This document shows positions 8,794 through 15,354 of a DNA stretch of 40,014 nucleotides, piece by piece. This DNA comes from a virus. Made by a program: the position numbers and the translations under genes. The stretch's first letter is position 1, and each line of letters opens with the position of its first letter. The stretch spans positions 1-40,014 of IMG/VR virus record IMGVR_UViG_3300047202_000109. One strand, written 5' to 3'. Under the pieces are notes generated by a model, which saw only the letters and a program-made list of their open reading frames with translations, had not been told where the DNA came from and made no database searches.

Positions 8794-8822
8794 AGTGTAC
8801 CAAGAGGCGGAGCGTTTGTCAA
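8794..8822 (-). promoter_or_regulatory. Late promoter before terS
   Basis: On the minus strand TTGACA (8817-8822) is followed after exactly 17 bases by TACACT (8794-8799), with the expected start near 8787, 44 bases before the terS ATG. Its spacer differs from that of the other four promoters, which may mean separate control of the late operon. A CCCGCG-N6-CGCGGG hairpin lies two bases upstream of the -35 box. Confidence 0.7.
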
Positions 8823-8922
8823 GCCCCGCGCCGCGACGCGGGCCAAGATGCAGACGCGAAGAGAGCCTGGGACGTCGCCGCCCCAGGCCCCCGTTATTCT
8901 CCTTGCCCCGCCGCGCCTCGCG
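8823..8922 (-). terminator. Intergenic hairpins ending the upstream operon
   Basis: Two perfect inverted repeats lie between the 150-residue gene and the late promoter: GCCTGGG 8865-8871 with CCCAGGC 8882-8888, and CCCGCG 8825-8830 with CGCGGG 8837-8842. Neither has a long U tract. They could be weak or factor-dependent terminators, or insulate the promoter. The second is nearly identical in form to the hairpin at 22252-22269. Confidence 0.45.
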
Positions 8923-9375
8923 TCACTCCAGCGGCAGCCGCTCACAGTGCTGATGATGAATGCCACGCTCCCCCTTGAACCATCGTGGGCCGTCACCATC
9001 CCAGGCGTTCGATATGGGGGCCTCTCCCCAATGGAAGCGACCACCGCAACGGCAACAGCGTGACCAGGCCCAACGCTGCAAGTTCTGAATGGCGTAGACC
9101 TGAATCTTCCAATGCCTGATGTGCCAGCGGGGGTGCCGCCACCAGGGGCGCGGGCAGAGCCGGTCATGCCAATGCCACCAGATGAAATTGACGGCTCGCT
9201 GTGCGTCTGCTGTCAGCATCGCAAACTCATCAAACACGACGGGTATCCAACCGTTCTTCCGTGTCTTGCGATCACCAAACCAATCGCAACTATCCTCGTC
9301 ACCGCCGACCTGCGGGTCACGATGCCAGATCGTGAACCACCGCGTCTTGAATGCTACCGTGTCTGGATCGTGCAT
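8923..9375 (-). CDS. Conserved phage Trp/His-rich zinc-binding protein
   Basis: 150 residues, very rich in Trp, His and Cys. The order FTIWHRDPQ, DSCDWFGDR, WWHWHDRLCPRPWWRHPRWHIRHW, LQRWAWSRCCRCGGRFHWGEAPIS and GERGIHHQHC matches a widespread uncharacterised phage family with a Cys/His metal site (CCRCGGRF plus the terminal HHQHC). Function unknown. The start ATG 9373-9375 follows AGGAGG. It is the last gene of the unit transcribed from the 16606-16634 promoter. Confidence 0.85.
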   Translation of the reverse strand: MHDPDTVAFKTRWFTIWHRDPQVGGDEDSCDWFGDRKTRKNGWIPVVFDEFAMLTADAQRAVNFIWWHWHDRLCPRPWWRHPRWHIRHWKIQVYAIQNLQRWAWSRCCRCGGRFHWGEAPISNAWDGDGPRWFKGERGIHHQHCERLPLE

Positions 9376-9439
9376 GAATCCTCCTATTTGTCCCCGCGCC
9401 TGTCACTCAGCCAGCGGCAGCCTGAGCTGCGCCTGCGCC

Positions 9440-9526
9440 TCACCGCTCGCGTATGCTGAGCAGAAAGACAGCGAACAGCAGCAGAAAGAAGGCCAACCCG
9501 ACCAGCTGTTGCAGAGACTCCGTCAT
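9440..9526 (-). CDS. Very small membrane protein (28 aa)
   Basis: An ATG at 9524-9526 opens a 28-codon frame, MTESLQQLVGLAFFLLLFAVFLLSIRER. It is one hydrophobic segment (about 8-24) ending in a positively charged tail, as expected for a single-pass membrane peptide. GGGGAAG lies five bases upstream. It fills the gap between two well-supported genes on the same strand. Function unknown; too short for homology to help. Confidence 0.5.
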   Translation of the reverse strand: MTESLQQLVGLAFFLLLFAVFLLSIRER

Positions 9527-9551
9527 ATGTGCTTCCCCTGCGCCCGCGCCG

Positions 9552-9785
9552 CTACGCCCAGGGCTGCCCCCCAGGTGGCGGGGTAGCCCTCTCTGAAACC
9601 AGAACGAAGCCCGTAATGGCCACAGCCCCTAGCGGGGGATCGTCTGTCTCCAAACGCCGCGCGATTGCCTGTAGATCCGCCACGCCTCCTATTTTGCTCG
9701 ACAGGAACATGTCCGCGTACCCGAAGGCTCCTGATGCACCCGCGACCTGTGGCTGACACCTGTAGAAGATGACGTATTTATACAT
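9552..9785 (-). CDS. Small hypothetical phage protein (77 aa)
   Basis: 77 residues from ATG at 9783-9785, which has a strong GGAGGAGGAGGGGG stretch upstream; the longer frame to 9824 adds an Arg-rich leader without support. Features are MYKYVIFYRC, FGYADMFLSS, then IGGVADLQAIARRLETD and VAITGFVLVSE. This resembles a group of small phage proteins with alternating strand/helix pattern and no known role. It overlaps the MazG-like gene by eight bases. Confidence 0.7.
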   Translation of the reverse strand: MYKYVIFYRCQPQVAGASGAFGYADMFLSSKIGGVADLQAIARRLETDDPPLGAVAITGFVLVSERATPPPGGQPWA

Positions 9786-10101
9786 CCCCCTCCTCCTCCT
9801 GGTGGTGGCTGACACCGTCCTCATCTGGCTCTCCCCACGTCCGTTGCACGTTCTGTGTGTGCTTGGCGAGAACAGCGTCCCCAGCGGAAAAACGCGACAG
9901 GTGTGCGATTACGAAGAGCAAGATCATGCAGTCCGCAACCTCAACATCAATGGCCGCGTTCGTCTCGCATGCCCGGATAAGTTCGTTGACCTCTTCTCTC
10001 AAGTGGTAGATTGGCCCCTTTGCGCCTGTCACGGCATGGATTGGGAATGTCCTGTCCGCCCACCCTCCGAGCATTCGCTGCACTTCGTCGAGACTAGCCA
10101 T
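9778..10101 (-). CDS. MazG / DUF550-type nucleotide pyrophosphohydrolase
   Basis: 107 residues with the MazG-superfamily metal motif EExxE...ExxD: E36, E37, E40 in LREEVNEL, then E54 and D57 in DVEVADCMILL. The W-(x)n-TFP-(x)n-GPI-x-HL lead-in resembles DUF550/MazZ-like dATP/dGTP pyrophosphohydrolases, which cleave dNTPs to dNMP and PPi. Housekeeping or anti-(p)ppGpp MazG-like roles are equally possible. ATG 10099-10101 follows AGGAGG. No PurZ or polymerase gene accompanies it. Confidence 0.8.
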   Translation of the reverse strand: MASLDEVQRMLGGWADRTFPIHAVTGAKGPIYHLREEVNELIRACETNAAIDVEVADCMILLFVIAHLSRFSAGDAVLAKHTQNVQRTWGEPDEDGVSHHQEEEGDV

Positions 10102-10322
10102 CTAACCCTCCTGTGGTCTGGTGCTCCTCCTGCCGCGCCAGCCGACGCCCGTGCATTACTCGGCGCCCCGCGTGCTGGTTCCGTCGTCCCGGATGTGCGC
10201 CGGAGGAGAGTGGCTTGACAGGCTCGGCGGGCAGGCTGATGTGGCCCCTCGGGAGGTTACCCACACCACCTGCCGTTCTCCTTGCTCTACGCTACGACCT
10301 CGCCAGCACGCGGGCGCGCCCT
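10102..10322. other. Gene-poor interval
   Basis: Between the MazG-like gene and the hairpin at 10323 no frame has convincing codon use. A plus-strand TTGACA lies at 10215-10220, but the hexamer 17 bases downstream (GATGTG) is a poor -10 box. The only minus-strand frame is the weak one at 10156-10362. Confidence 0.4.
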
Positions 10323-10362
10323 GTCTAAAGTCCCCCTGCGGAGGGGACTGAAACAGCATCAT
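10156..10362 (-). CDS. Doubtful small ORF (68 aa)
   Basis: The ATG at 10360-10362 overlaps the stop of the upstream gene as ATGA, the arrangement used by many real genes here. However the ribosome site is weak, the first 14 codons are made of the hairpin at 10323-10354, and the translation (rich in Ser, Pro, Arg, Gly; ending GTSTRGAE) does not look like a folded protein. I keep it only as a possibility. Confidence 0.2.
   Translation of the reverse strand: MMLFQSPPQGDFRQGAPACWRGRSVEQGERQVVWVTSRGATSACPPSLSSHSPPAHIRDDGTSTRGAE
10323..10354 (+). repeat. Solitary CRISPR-repeat-like hairpin
   Basis: Read on the plus strand, a 32-base element starts GTCTAAAG, has arms AGTCCCC and GGGGACT around a seven-base loop (CTGCGGA), and ends GGGGACTGAAAC. 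A central hairpin plus a terminal GAAAC is the form of many CRISPR repeats. An outer CTGT/ACAG pairing extends the structure. There is only one copy in the window and no cas gene. The alternative is a transcription terminator read on the minus strand (hairpin followed by only three T). Confidence 0.45.
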
Positions 10363-10814
10363 GTCAGGTCCAGCCTCAGTTGCGCCACGCATGTCGGATT
10401 CATCACCAGTACAGATTCACAGTCCCAGCCATAGAGATTGTGGCCCAGACTGAGCCGCGTTGCCCACTGGCCTTTAGCGGTCAGGTAGATCGCGTCCCAG
10501 TTCTTTGCCATCGCCTCGAAGTCCGGCCAGGTCAGACTGTGCAGCTCGGGATGGCAAAGCCACGGCATCTGCTCCATGTCCGAACGGGAATCGATCACAA
10601 GGACGCGCCCATCCAGCTGGAACGTGAAGGATTCTTTGAGCTTTTCCATGCCATACGACTTAGCCTCACACCACGCCCGCCAGCTTTCCTCAGCAGTCAC
10701 TGGCGACGCCCAAAGGCCGCCATCCGGCTTGACGAAGTCGCGATTGGTAATCGGCTTGAACTTGGCTGGATCAAATGCCTTGCCGCAACCGTAGGTGATA
10801 AGATTCAGCAGCAT
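10359..10814 (-). CDS. Conserved phage protein with GLW-SW-WC signature
   Basis: 151 residues. The order FVKPDGGLWASPV, EESWRAWCEAKSYG, VLVIDSRSDM, W-DFEAMAKNWDAIYLT and LYGWDCESVLVMNP matches a family of phage and plasmid proteins of unknown function. The layout (GLW-S near the start, W-x-W-C, a central D-AIYL strand, a C-terminal YGWD...S-V) is suggestive of an ADP-ribosyltransferase-like fold, but I cannot prove this. ATG 10812-10814 follows AGGAGA. It overlaps the upstream coiled-coil gene by 44 bases. Confidence 0.75.
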   Translation of the reverse strand: MLLNLITYGCGKAFDPAKFKPITNRDFVKPDGGLWASPVTAEESWRAWCEAKSYGMEKLKESFTFQLDGRVLVIDSRSDMEQMPWLCHPELHSLTWPDFEAMAKNWDAIYLTAKGQWATRLSLGHNLYGWDCESVLVMNPTCVAQLRLDLT

Positions 10815-11031
10815 CGCTCTCCTGCGCCTGCATCTCGCGCTCGATATCGCGCAGATCGGCCAGTTGCATGCGCAAGAGCCGCCGGCGCTTTAACAGCCCT
10901 TCCAGCTCGTCTTCCGTCTGGTATTCCTCGCTGACGAGCATCTTGGACGCCGCATCAAAGATCTCGCTCTCTGTGCGCAGGACCTGCTCGGCATAGACGC
11001 GGATGCGATTGGCGACGGGGTCACGGGTCAC
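10771..11031 (-). CDS. Coiled-coil hypothetical protein (86 aa)
   Basis: A highly charged helical protein (RIRVYAEQVLRTESEI ... LKRRRLLRMQLADLRDIEREMQAQ), expected to form a coiled coil over most of its length. I choose GTG at 11029-11031, which overlaps the upstream stop (GTGA) in the way common here; GTG at 11083-11085 would add 18 residues. Function unknown. It is in the small-gene operon upstream of the ART-like gene. Confidence 0.65.
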   Translation of the reverse strand: MTRDPVANRIRVYAEQVLRTESEIFDAASKMLVSEEYQTEDELEGLLKRRRLLRMQLADLRDIEREMQAQESDAAESYHLRLRQGI

Positions 11032-11276
11032 GTCCGCCGCTCCGAGATAGCATCGCGTTGCGCCAGCGCGCTGCACTGAGTGCACACCCCCACCAGGCGC
11101 GTCGTCTCTTGGTACTCCGCCATCACAAGCTCCCTATTGCACAGCGTCAGCAGAGACAGCCGGCGGGAGCGCAGCACGGGTGGAATCCAGCCCACGATAT
11201 GGAGCGTGCCACCACCAACGCGGCTGGCAAGCATGTACGTGCGCTTGCCCTGCCACACAGGCTGCGGCTCAGTCAT
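11028..11276 (-). CDS. Hypothetical protein with CxxC (82 aa)
   Basis: 82 residues from ATG 11274-11276, overlapping the previous gene by eight bases. Sequence: beta-rich GGGTLHIVGWIPPVLRSRR, then a Glu-rich helix and one CTQC pair near the C-terminus. ATG 11298-11300 in the same frame is a possible longer start. Not recognised; a single CxxC cannot by itself define a zinc site. Confidence 0.6.
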   Translation of the reverse strand: MTEPQPVWQGKRTYMLASRVGGGTLHIVGWIPPVLRSRRLSLLTLCNRELVMAEYQETTRLVGVCTQCSALAQRDAISERRT

Positions 11277-11658
11277 GGTGCGGCGGCCCCACCTCAACAT
11301 CCCTCAGTGCGATGACCAGGACATTGTCCGTCAGAGCCACCCCATAGCGGCTCGTGGCCACAATGGTCACCTGGAACTGCTGGAACACCTGCTTCAACTT
11401 CATGTGCGCCTGGTGCGTGGCCTTCCGTGGTGCCACAGCCATTGCGCCAGGCGCTATCTCCGTGCACGCACGTAGCGCCAGTGCCTTGCGATCTGCGCTC
11501 CAGAATACCTGGACGTGCGGACCCAGCCGGTCAGCGATCACCGGCGGCAACATGAGGTCGCCATTCATGTTCAACGTGACCATCGGCAGCTGAACCGGAG
11601 GCTCATACAGCGTGAAACCGGCAAGGCTGTTGCTGCTCTCCTGCTTTGCTCCGCGCAT
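11269..11658 (-). CDS. Hypothetical protein, possible AbrB-like beta segment (129 aa)
   Basis: 129 residues. Start ATG 11656-11658 is set by AAGGAG six bases upstream; the ATG 15 bases earlier is less well placed. It contains PMVTLNMNGDLMLPPVIADRLG followed by VQVFWSADRKALALRA, a strand-turn-strand pattern found in a family of phage proteins resembling swapped-hairpin (AbrB-like) units. A basic helix (KATHQAHMKLKQVF) follows. DNA binding is possible but not shown. Confidence 0.65.
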   Translation of the reverse strand: MRGAKQESSNSLAGFTLYEPPVQLPMVTLNMNGDLMLPPVIADRLGPHVQVFWSADRKALALRACTEIAPGAMAVAPRKATHQAHMKLKQVFQQFQVTIVATSRYGVALTDNVLVIALRDVEVGPPHHD

Positions 11659-11741
11659 CTTATACTCCTTCATGCCGTGCTTGGCGCTGCCGGCAATACG
11701 CGATGTAATCGGCTCCCACGCCGGACGCCATGCTGATGCCA

Positions 11742-11981
11742 CTACTGTCGTAGCCCACCATCGCCTCCCGCTACCAGGATGGCCAGCTCCGCCTTCATCT
11801 CCTGCCCGTGCACGTCCAGAGCGATCGCCAGGAGACTGGCCGCCCCGCTGACCGCGCACTCCACCGCTGCGTAGATCAGCGCGTCGCGCGCCACCAGGGC
11901 CCAGATCGCCCCGGCCAGCATCAGGAGAGCCAGCGCCATGAGGACATGCCAGAGAGCCTCAGCCGCCTTGCGCTTGTCCAC
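11742..11981 (-). CDS. Small two-helix membrane protein (79 aa)
   Basis: 79 residues from GTG 11979-11981, preceded by GGAGG with six-base spacing; the apparent longer frame is the shadow of the neighbouring gene. Two transmembrane segments are clear (about 12-30 and 34-56), joined by a short ARDA turn, with a basic N-terminus (VDKRKAAE). It could be a membrane-acting phage protein, such as a superinfection-exclusion protein or accessory holin. That is inference from topology only. Confidence 0.7.
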   Translation of the reverse strand: MDKRKAAEALWHVLMALALLMLAGAIWALVARDALIYAAVECAVSGAASLLAIALDVHGQEMKAELAILVAGGDGGLRQ

Positions 11982-12303
11982 CAGGAGCCTCCTTTCGCCG
12001 GCGCCGCTTCGCTGCCGGCAGCCACGCGTGCACCCGTCCGACGATCTGCAGCAATCCGTCCGCCAGCAATTCCATGTCCTCCGCAGACAGCGCCCCCGTG
12101 CGCGCCTGTGCATCCACGACGACGAGACGGCGATCTGTGACGACGGCCCGCAACAGCAGCGCTGTCTTGCCGCAGGCGCACAGCATGGCCAACTCCAGGC
12201 GACCATCCTGGCGCACGACGACCTGGCGTGGTCGCAAGCGCCGAGGCCAGGCATAACCGCAGAACCTGCACCGCTCCCAGCGGCTGTTATCATACCGTGG
12301 CAT
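11959..12303 (-). CDS. Zinc-ribbon hypothetical protein (114 aa)
   Basis: 114 residues. An N-terminal metal site is suggested by CRFCG (13-17) and CACG (about 42-45). The middle is beta-rich (LLLRAVVTDRRLVVVDA). A helix and a Lys/Arg cluster (AAKRRRRKEA) near the C-terminus suggest nucleic-acid contact. Its ATG overlaps the upstream stop as TGATG, so it is probably translated by coupling. Function unknown. Confidence 0.75.
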   Translation of the reverse strand: MPRYDNSRWERCRFCGYAWPRRLRPRQVVVRQDGRLELAMLCACGKTALLLRAVVTDRRLVVVDAQARTGALSAEDMELLADGLLQIVGRVHAWLPAAKRRRRKEAPGGQAQGG

Positions 12304-12566
12304 CAGACTGGCCAGGTCACTTTGTAGGCTTCCTTTGGCACCAGGCCAAAAGCAACATCAGCCGGCGGCCACCAGTCATCACCCAGGCGCCAATAGTGGT
12401 CATAGCCGAGGGCGATACACTGCAAGCGAACCTGCTCCCACTTATCCGCGGGATCGCCGGGCTGCCGAATGTGCTTCTCAATGAAGGCCCGCGCCGTGCC
12501 AAAACTTCTACTTGCCACGTTCCACTCCTCCTCGACCCAACTGGCATCGCTCCACGTTTCAAGCAT
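12303..12566 (-). CDS. Hypothetical protein (87 aa)
   Basis: 87 residues, Trp/Glu/Asp-rich (WSDASWVEEEW, DHYWRLGDDWWPPADVAFG). ATG 12564-12566 is preceded by GGAGGGG. No domain is recognised. The composition suggests a small acidic protein of unknown role in the early small-gene operon. Confidence 0.7.
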   Translation of the reverse strand: MLETWSDASWVEEEWNVASRSFGTARAFIEKHIRQPGDPADKWEQVRLQCIALGYDHYWRLGDDWWPPADVAFGLVPKEAYKVTWPV

Positions 12567-12578
12567 TTTCCCCTCCGC

Positions 12579-12893
12579 TCACGTTTTCGCCGGTGTCTTC
12601 TTCCACCATTCCAACGGCAGGCCCACCTGGTCGCCGTGCCCTCGATTGAATGCAAAGCCGCGCTCCTGCCAGAGCCTTAGGTCCGCCTCCCAGACTGTGC
12701 CATCGAGGCAGACAAGGCGGATGCCCTTGAGCCCGGGTATAAGCAGGTTCGCCGCCTCCGTCGCCCACGCCCGCGGCTGCTGCAGCATGTGCCGCTTGGG
12801 ATCGACCTTCGTGCGCAGGAGCCAACCGTCAGCGTAGACGTAGCCCGTGACCTTGGTGCCGCCGTCAGCGTAGCGCGGGCCGATGAACGTCAT
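12579..12893 (-). CDS. Hypothetical protein (104 aa)
   Basis: 104 residues; MTFIGPRYADGGTKVTGYVYADGWLL then HMLQQPRAWATEAANLL and LRLVCLDGTVWEADLRLWQERG. A strong AGGAGG lies at the right distance from ATG 12891-12893. Beta-rich N-terminus with a helix in the middle; not recognised. No membrane segment, no metal site. Confidence 0.75.
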   Translation of the reverse strand: MTFIGPRYADGGTKVTGYVYADGWLLRTKVDPKRHMLQQPRAWATEAANLLIPGLKGIRLVCLDGTVWEADLRLWQERGFAFNRGHGDQVGLPLEWWKKTPAKT

Positions 12894-12905
12894 GCTTGGC
12901 CTCCT

Positions 12906-13115
12906 CTAGTTCTGTAGTGTCAGGGCCACGAACGCATAGATCAACAGCATCAGCGCCGCGGCCCCGATAAGCCCCTCGACTGACGCGTGCTGTATAGCCG
13001 CCGTGAACTCCCGCAATGCCTGCACAAGCTCCATCGCCGCCCTCCTATCCCTCTGGCTGTGGGATCTCAAGACGCCTTCCCATGCCTCCGGCTCGTTGTC
13101 AGACCATGCTGCCAT
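12906..13115 (-). CDS. Small membrane protein with two possible starts
   Basis: The frame from ATG 13113-13115 gives 69 residues with a C-terminal transmembrane segment (about 48-67) and a charged N-terminal half. An in-frame ATG at 13032-13034 gives a 42-residue short form keeping the membrane segment. Both starts have AGGAGG at good spacing, so two products from one frame are possible. Function unknown. Confidence 0.65.
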   Translation of the reverse strand: MAAWSDNEPEAWEGVLRSHSQRDRRAAMELVQALREFTAAIQHASVEGLIGAAALMLLIYAFVALTLQN

Positions 13116-13305
13116 CGCCCCCTCCTCGCAACCGGACGAACAAAAGCCGTGTCTTCGGTATCCGGGCAACCCGACGCAGTGGGTGCTCGTCCCAGACTTC
13201 CCAGGCCGCCCCTGTCTCCTGGAATATCTGCCCAAAGCCGAGCGCAATCCACCAGCGCCACGTTCATAGACCACTGACATCCGGTCGCCGTGTCCGCTGA
13301 GTCAT
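13099..13305 (-). pseudogene. Small gene interrupted by an in-frame TGA
   Basis: ATG 13303-13305, preceded by GGGGGAG, opens a frame that reaches TGA at 13264-13266 after 13 codons and continues in the same frame for 54 protein-like codons to TGA 13099-13101. The second part (WRWWIALGFGQIFQET, AAWEVWDEHPLRRVARIPKT) looks like a real protein and has no standard start codon of its own near its beginning. Possibilities: a degenerate gene, a sequencing error, stop readthrough, or a non-AUG start. The two other frames over this stretch look random. Confidence 0.5.
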
Positions 13306-13382
13306 GTCACTCCCCCTACTTCGTCCACGCCGGGTCGACCTGGTAGCCGCCCCGCCGATAGACGTCAACCTCTTCGTCTGAG

Positions 13383-13844
13383 TCACACACGCTCCGGGAG
13401 CAGGTTCGGCATGCCATACTTGGCGTAGTTCGCTTCGATAAGTTTTTCTGCGGCCTCGGCCATCGTCTGGCCGTCCGCCAAGAGCGTGTAGCCCAGAAAC
13501 TCCTGGTCGAGGCTGACGATTCCTGCTTCCACTGCCTCCAGCTTGGCTTTGATGATAAGGGCCAGCGCCCGCCAGCATTGCCGCTGCGCCTGTTGATAGG
13601 CTTCGCTGGCAGCGTTGCCCCGGCGTGGCCGGCCAGTCTCCGTCCGCGTCCACTCGGGCGCCGCCGGATCCGGCAACTTCAGCATGAAGCGAATCATGCG
13701 CCCATGCAGGCGGAAGGCTATCATCGCCTGGTGCTGCTCAGTAGCGTAGGCGAACGACTCGGCACCGTAGCGCGCTAGAGTACGCTCGATCTCGCCCTTC
13801 GAGCGGTCAATGGAAACGGATGTGTCAGCAGCGTAGCGGGTCAT
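13383..13844 (-). CDS. Conserved phage protein of unknown function (153 aa)
   Basis: 153 residues from ATG 13842-13844, preceded by AGGAGGAGTG. Its order RYAADTSVSIDRSKGEIERTLARYGA, AFRLHGRMIRFMLKLPDP, a Arg/Ala/Gln-rich linker, RCWRALALIIKAKLEAVEAGI and FLGYTLLADGQTM matches a widespread phage/prophage family with no assigned biochemical role. The gene overlaps its upstream neighbour by 20 bases. Confidence 0.85.
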   Translation of the reverse strand: MTRYAADTSVSIDRSKGEIERTLARYGAESFAYATEQHQAMIAFRLHGRMIRFMLKLPDPAAPEWTRTETGRPRRGNAASEAYQQAQRQCWRALALIIKAKLEAVEAGIVSLDQEFLGYTLLADGQTMAEAAEKLIEANYAKYGMPNLLPERV

Positions 13845-14250
13845 CACTCCTCCTCTGCCCACAGCTCAGCGGGCACTCGTCGGCACACCAGATACAGTGC
13901 GTCTGACAGCCACGCCACTTGCGATATTGCTCACGGTAGTAGCCTTGCACATACTCTGGATGTGGCGGATAGACCCCCGCTGTATAGGCATCCCAGTGTG
14001 CGACCGCCTCCTCGCCCACGATGTCCACGACAACGGCTCGCATAGCCGCCGTCTTCTGGGACTCCTGCCGGTCGAGCTCCACCCGTCGCTCCTGAAACGC
14101 ACCGTGCTGAGCGATAACCTGGTCTGCCGTCCATTCGGGCAACAGGCCGGCATGGGCGAAGAGAGGAGCGCGCTTGGCAGCATTGCGGTTGCGGTGAGCC
14201 GCCATGCGCCTGGCGCGTTCGGGCGACAGTTGTTCGCTCACCGCTCCCAT
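13825..14250 (-). CDS. Hypothetical protein with Cys-rich C-terminus (141 aa)
   Basis: 141 residues. I choose ATG 14248-14250 because AGGAGGAGGG is adjacent; longer starts at 14275 and 14293 have weak sites. The N-terminal half has the basic helix ARRMAAHRNRNAAKRAPLFAHAGLL, found in other phage proteins. The C-terminus (CQTHCIWCADECPLSC) could bind a metal. Function unknown; DNA or RNA contact is plausible from the basic helix. Confidence 0.75.
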   Translation of the reverse strand: MGAVSEQLSPERARRMAAHRNRNAAKRAPLFAHAGLLPEWTADQVIAQHGAFQERRVELDRQESQKTAAMRAVVVDIVGEEAVAHWDAYTAGVYPPHPEYVQGYYREQYRKWRGCQTHCIWCADECPLSCGQRRSDDPLRC

Positions 14251-14331
14251 CCCTCCTCCTTCGGCCACTGGCGCCATGGTGTCATAGTCGCCCATCGCTC
14301 AGCGCCCCAAAAGTCTATCCGTTAGGTGACA
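14251..14331. other. Short non-coding gap next to integrase
   Basis: The 80 bases downstream of the integrase stop hold no gene. An attachment site often lies beside int, but no arm-type repeats or tRNA-like core could be recognised here. Confidence 0.3.
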
Positions 14332-15354
14332 CTATGGGATACTGCTATCCATCAGCTTTTCCAGGTAGGCCGCCGGATTCTCTTTCATCCGGTCTGCAAT
14401 GCGTGCGTAGACGGTGGTCGTGGCCACGCTCGCGTGGCCTAAGTCCGCCCCGATGGCCTGCAGGTCCGCCCCGCCGAAGCGGGCCCACGTCGCAAACGAA
14501 TGCCGCAGACTGTGCGCACTGACCCCCGCGGCCTTTAGCCCCGCTTGCGTCAAGTAGTGGTCGACACGGTCGCGCAGGTTGCGCACGCTCAGGCGTTGCC
14601 CGGCCGCGTTCTTGCCCGGATGCAGGGCCAGCAAAAGCGCCGGGCTATCAGTGGTGGGCCGCAAAGCCAGCCAGGCGCGTAGGGTGGCCGCCGTCTTGGG
14701 GGTCAAGTACACGGTGCGCAGCTTGTCCCCCTTCCCATGCCGAATGACCACCCGCCCCGCCTCTCCCGTCAGGTCCAGATCGCCAAGGTCGAGCCCCGCC
14801 ACCTCTGCCACCCGTAGGCCGTGCATGCCCATCAGGAGCATGGCTGCCCGATCACGCGCCCCCGTTGGCGTCGCCGCCTGTGGCAAGAGCAAGAGACGCT
14901 GGAGACCGGGTAGGGGCAGAAACTTGACTTTCTCCGCCTTGTCGGTTCCGTCCTTGGGGGCCTTCAGCCCGTGGGCGGGGTTGTCAGATCGCAGGTTGCG
15001 CCATTGCATGGCAGCATAGAAGCGATCGACGGCGCCCAGCTTTTCCTTGACCGTCTTTCGGGCATACCCGCTGTCGATCAGGCTGCGCCGGTAGCTTTCC
15101 AGATCGCCCACCGTTGCTTGGCCGGCGTCGATCTGCCGGCCAGCGCACCAGGCCACGAACGCGCGCACGTGGCTATAATAGGCGCGGGCAGTCGCGGCGC
15201 TTGCGTCACCGTCGGCCACGCGCAGACGCAGAAAGTCAGCAAAAGCCGTGTCCAGATCGCCCCCTGGCCCGAGCACCTGGCCGCCGCTCTGCACCGTCAA
15301 GCCGAGCTCTATCACCGGCAGCACCGCCTGCGCCTCGCTGAGTGAGAGGGTCAT
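14332..15354 (-). CDS. int: Tyrosine recombinase / phage integrase
   Basis: 340 residues from ATG 15352-15354 (ATGA overlap with the upstream gene, AGGAG eight bases before). An N-terminal SAM-like core-binding domain (about 30-130) precedes a catalytic domain with the full active site: R181 in HGLRVAEV, K208 in HGKGDK, H281 and R284 in HSLRHSF, H307 in LGHASV and the nucleophile Y316 in TTVYARI. It is XerC/D-like in length. It would catalyse integration/excision at attP, marking the phage as temperate or descended from one. No excisionase was identified nearby. Confidence 0.95.
   Translation of the reverse strand: MTLSLSEAQAVLPVIELGLTVQSGGQVLGPGGDLDTAFADFLRLRVADGDASAATARAYYSHVRAFVAWCAGRQIDAGQATVGDLESYRRSLIDSGYARKTVKEKLGAVDRFYAAMQWRNLRSDNPAHGLKAPKDGTDKAEKVKFLPLPGLQRLLLLPQAATPTGARDRAAMLLMGMHGLRVAEVAGLDLGDLDLTGEAGRVVIRHGKGDKLRTVYLTPKTAATLRAWLALRPTTDSPALLLALHPGKNAAGQRLSVRNLRDRVDHYLTQAGLKAAGVSAHSLRHSFATWARFGGADLQAIGADLGHASVATTTVYARIADRMKENPAAYLEKLMDSSIP

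Noticed and set aside
8655-9167. 170-residue minus-strand frame over the late promoter
   Set aside because: It overlaps the promoter and two genes with strong ribosome sites, and its translation looks random.
9440-9526. Holin assignment for the 28-residue membrane peptide
   Set aside because: It is far from the lysis region and too short; only a small membrane protein is claimed.
9778-10101. MazZ-like pyrophosphohydrolase suggesting a 2-aminoadenine (Z) genome
   Set aside because: The Z pathway needs PurZ and normally a matching polymerase or DatZ. None is present in an apparently complete genome, so only an ordinary dNTP or ppGpp-type role is claimed.
10323-10354. CRISPR array
   Set aside because: Only one repeat-like unit exists, with no second copy at spacer distance and no cas genes. 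Reported as a solitary element only.
13264-13266. Whole-genome TGA-to-tryptophan recoding
   Set aside because: TGA ends many genes here, often in ATGA or GTGA overlaps with well-placed starts, so it is a normal stop codon in this phage.
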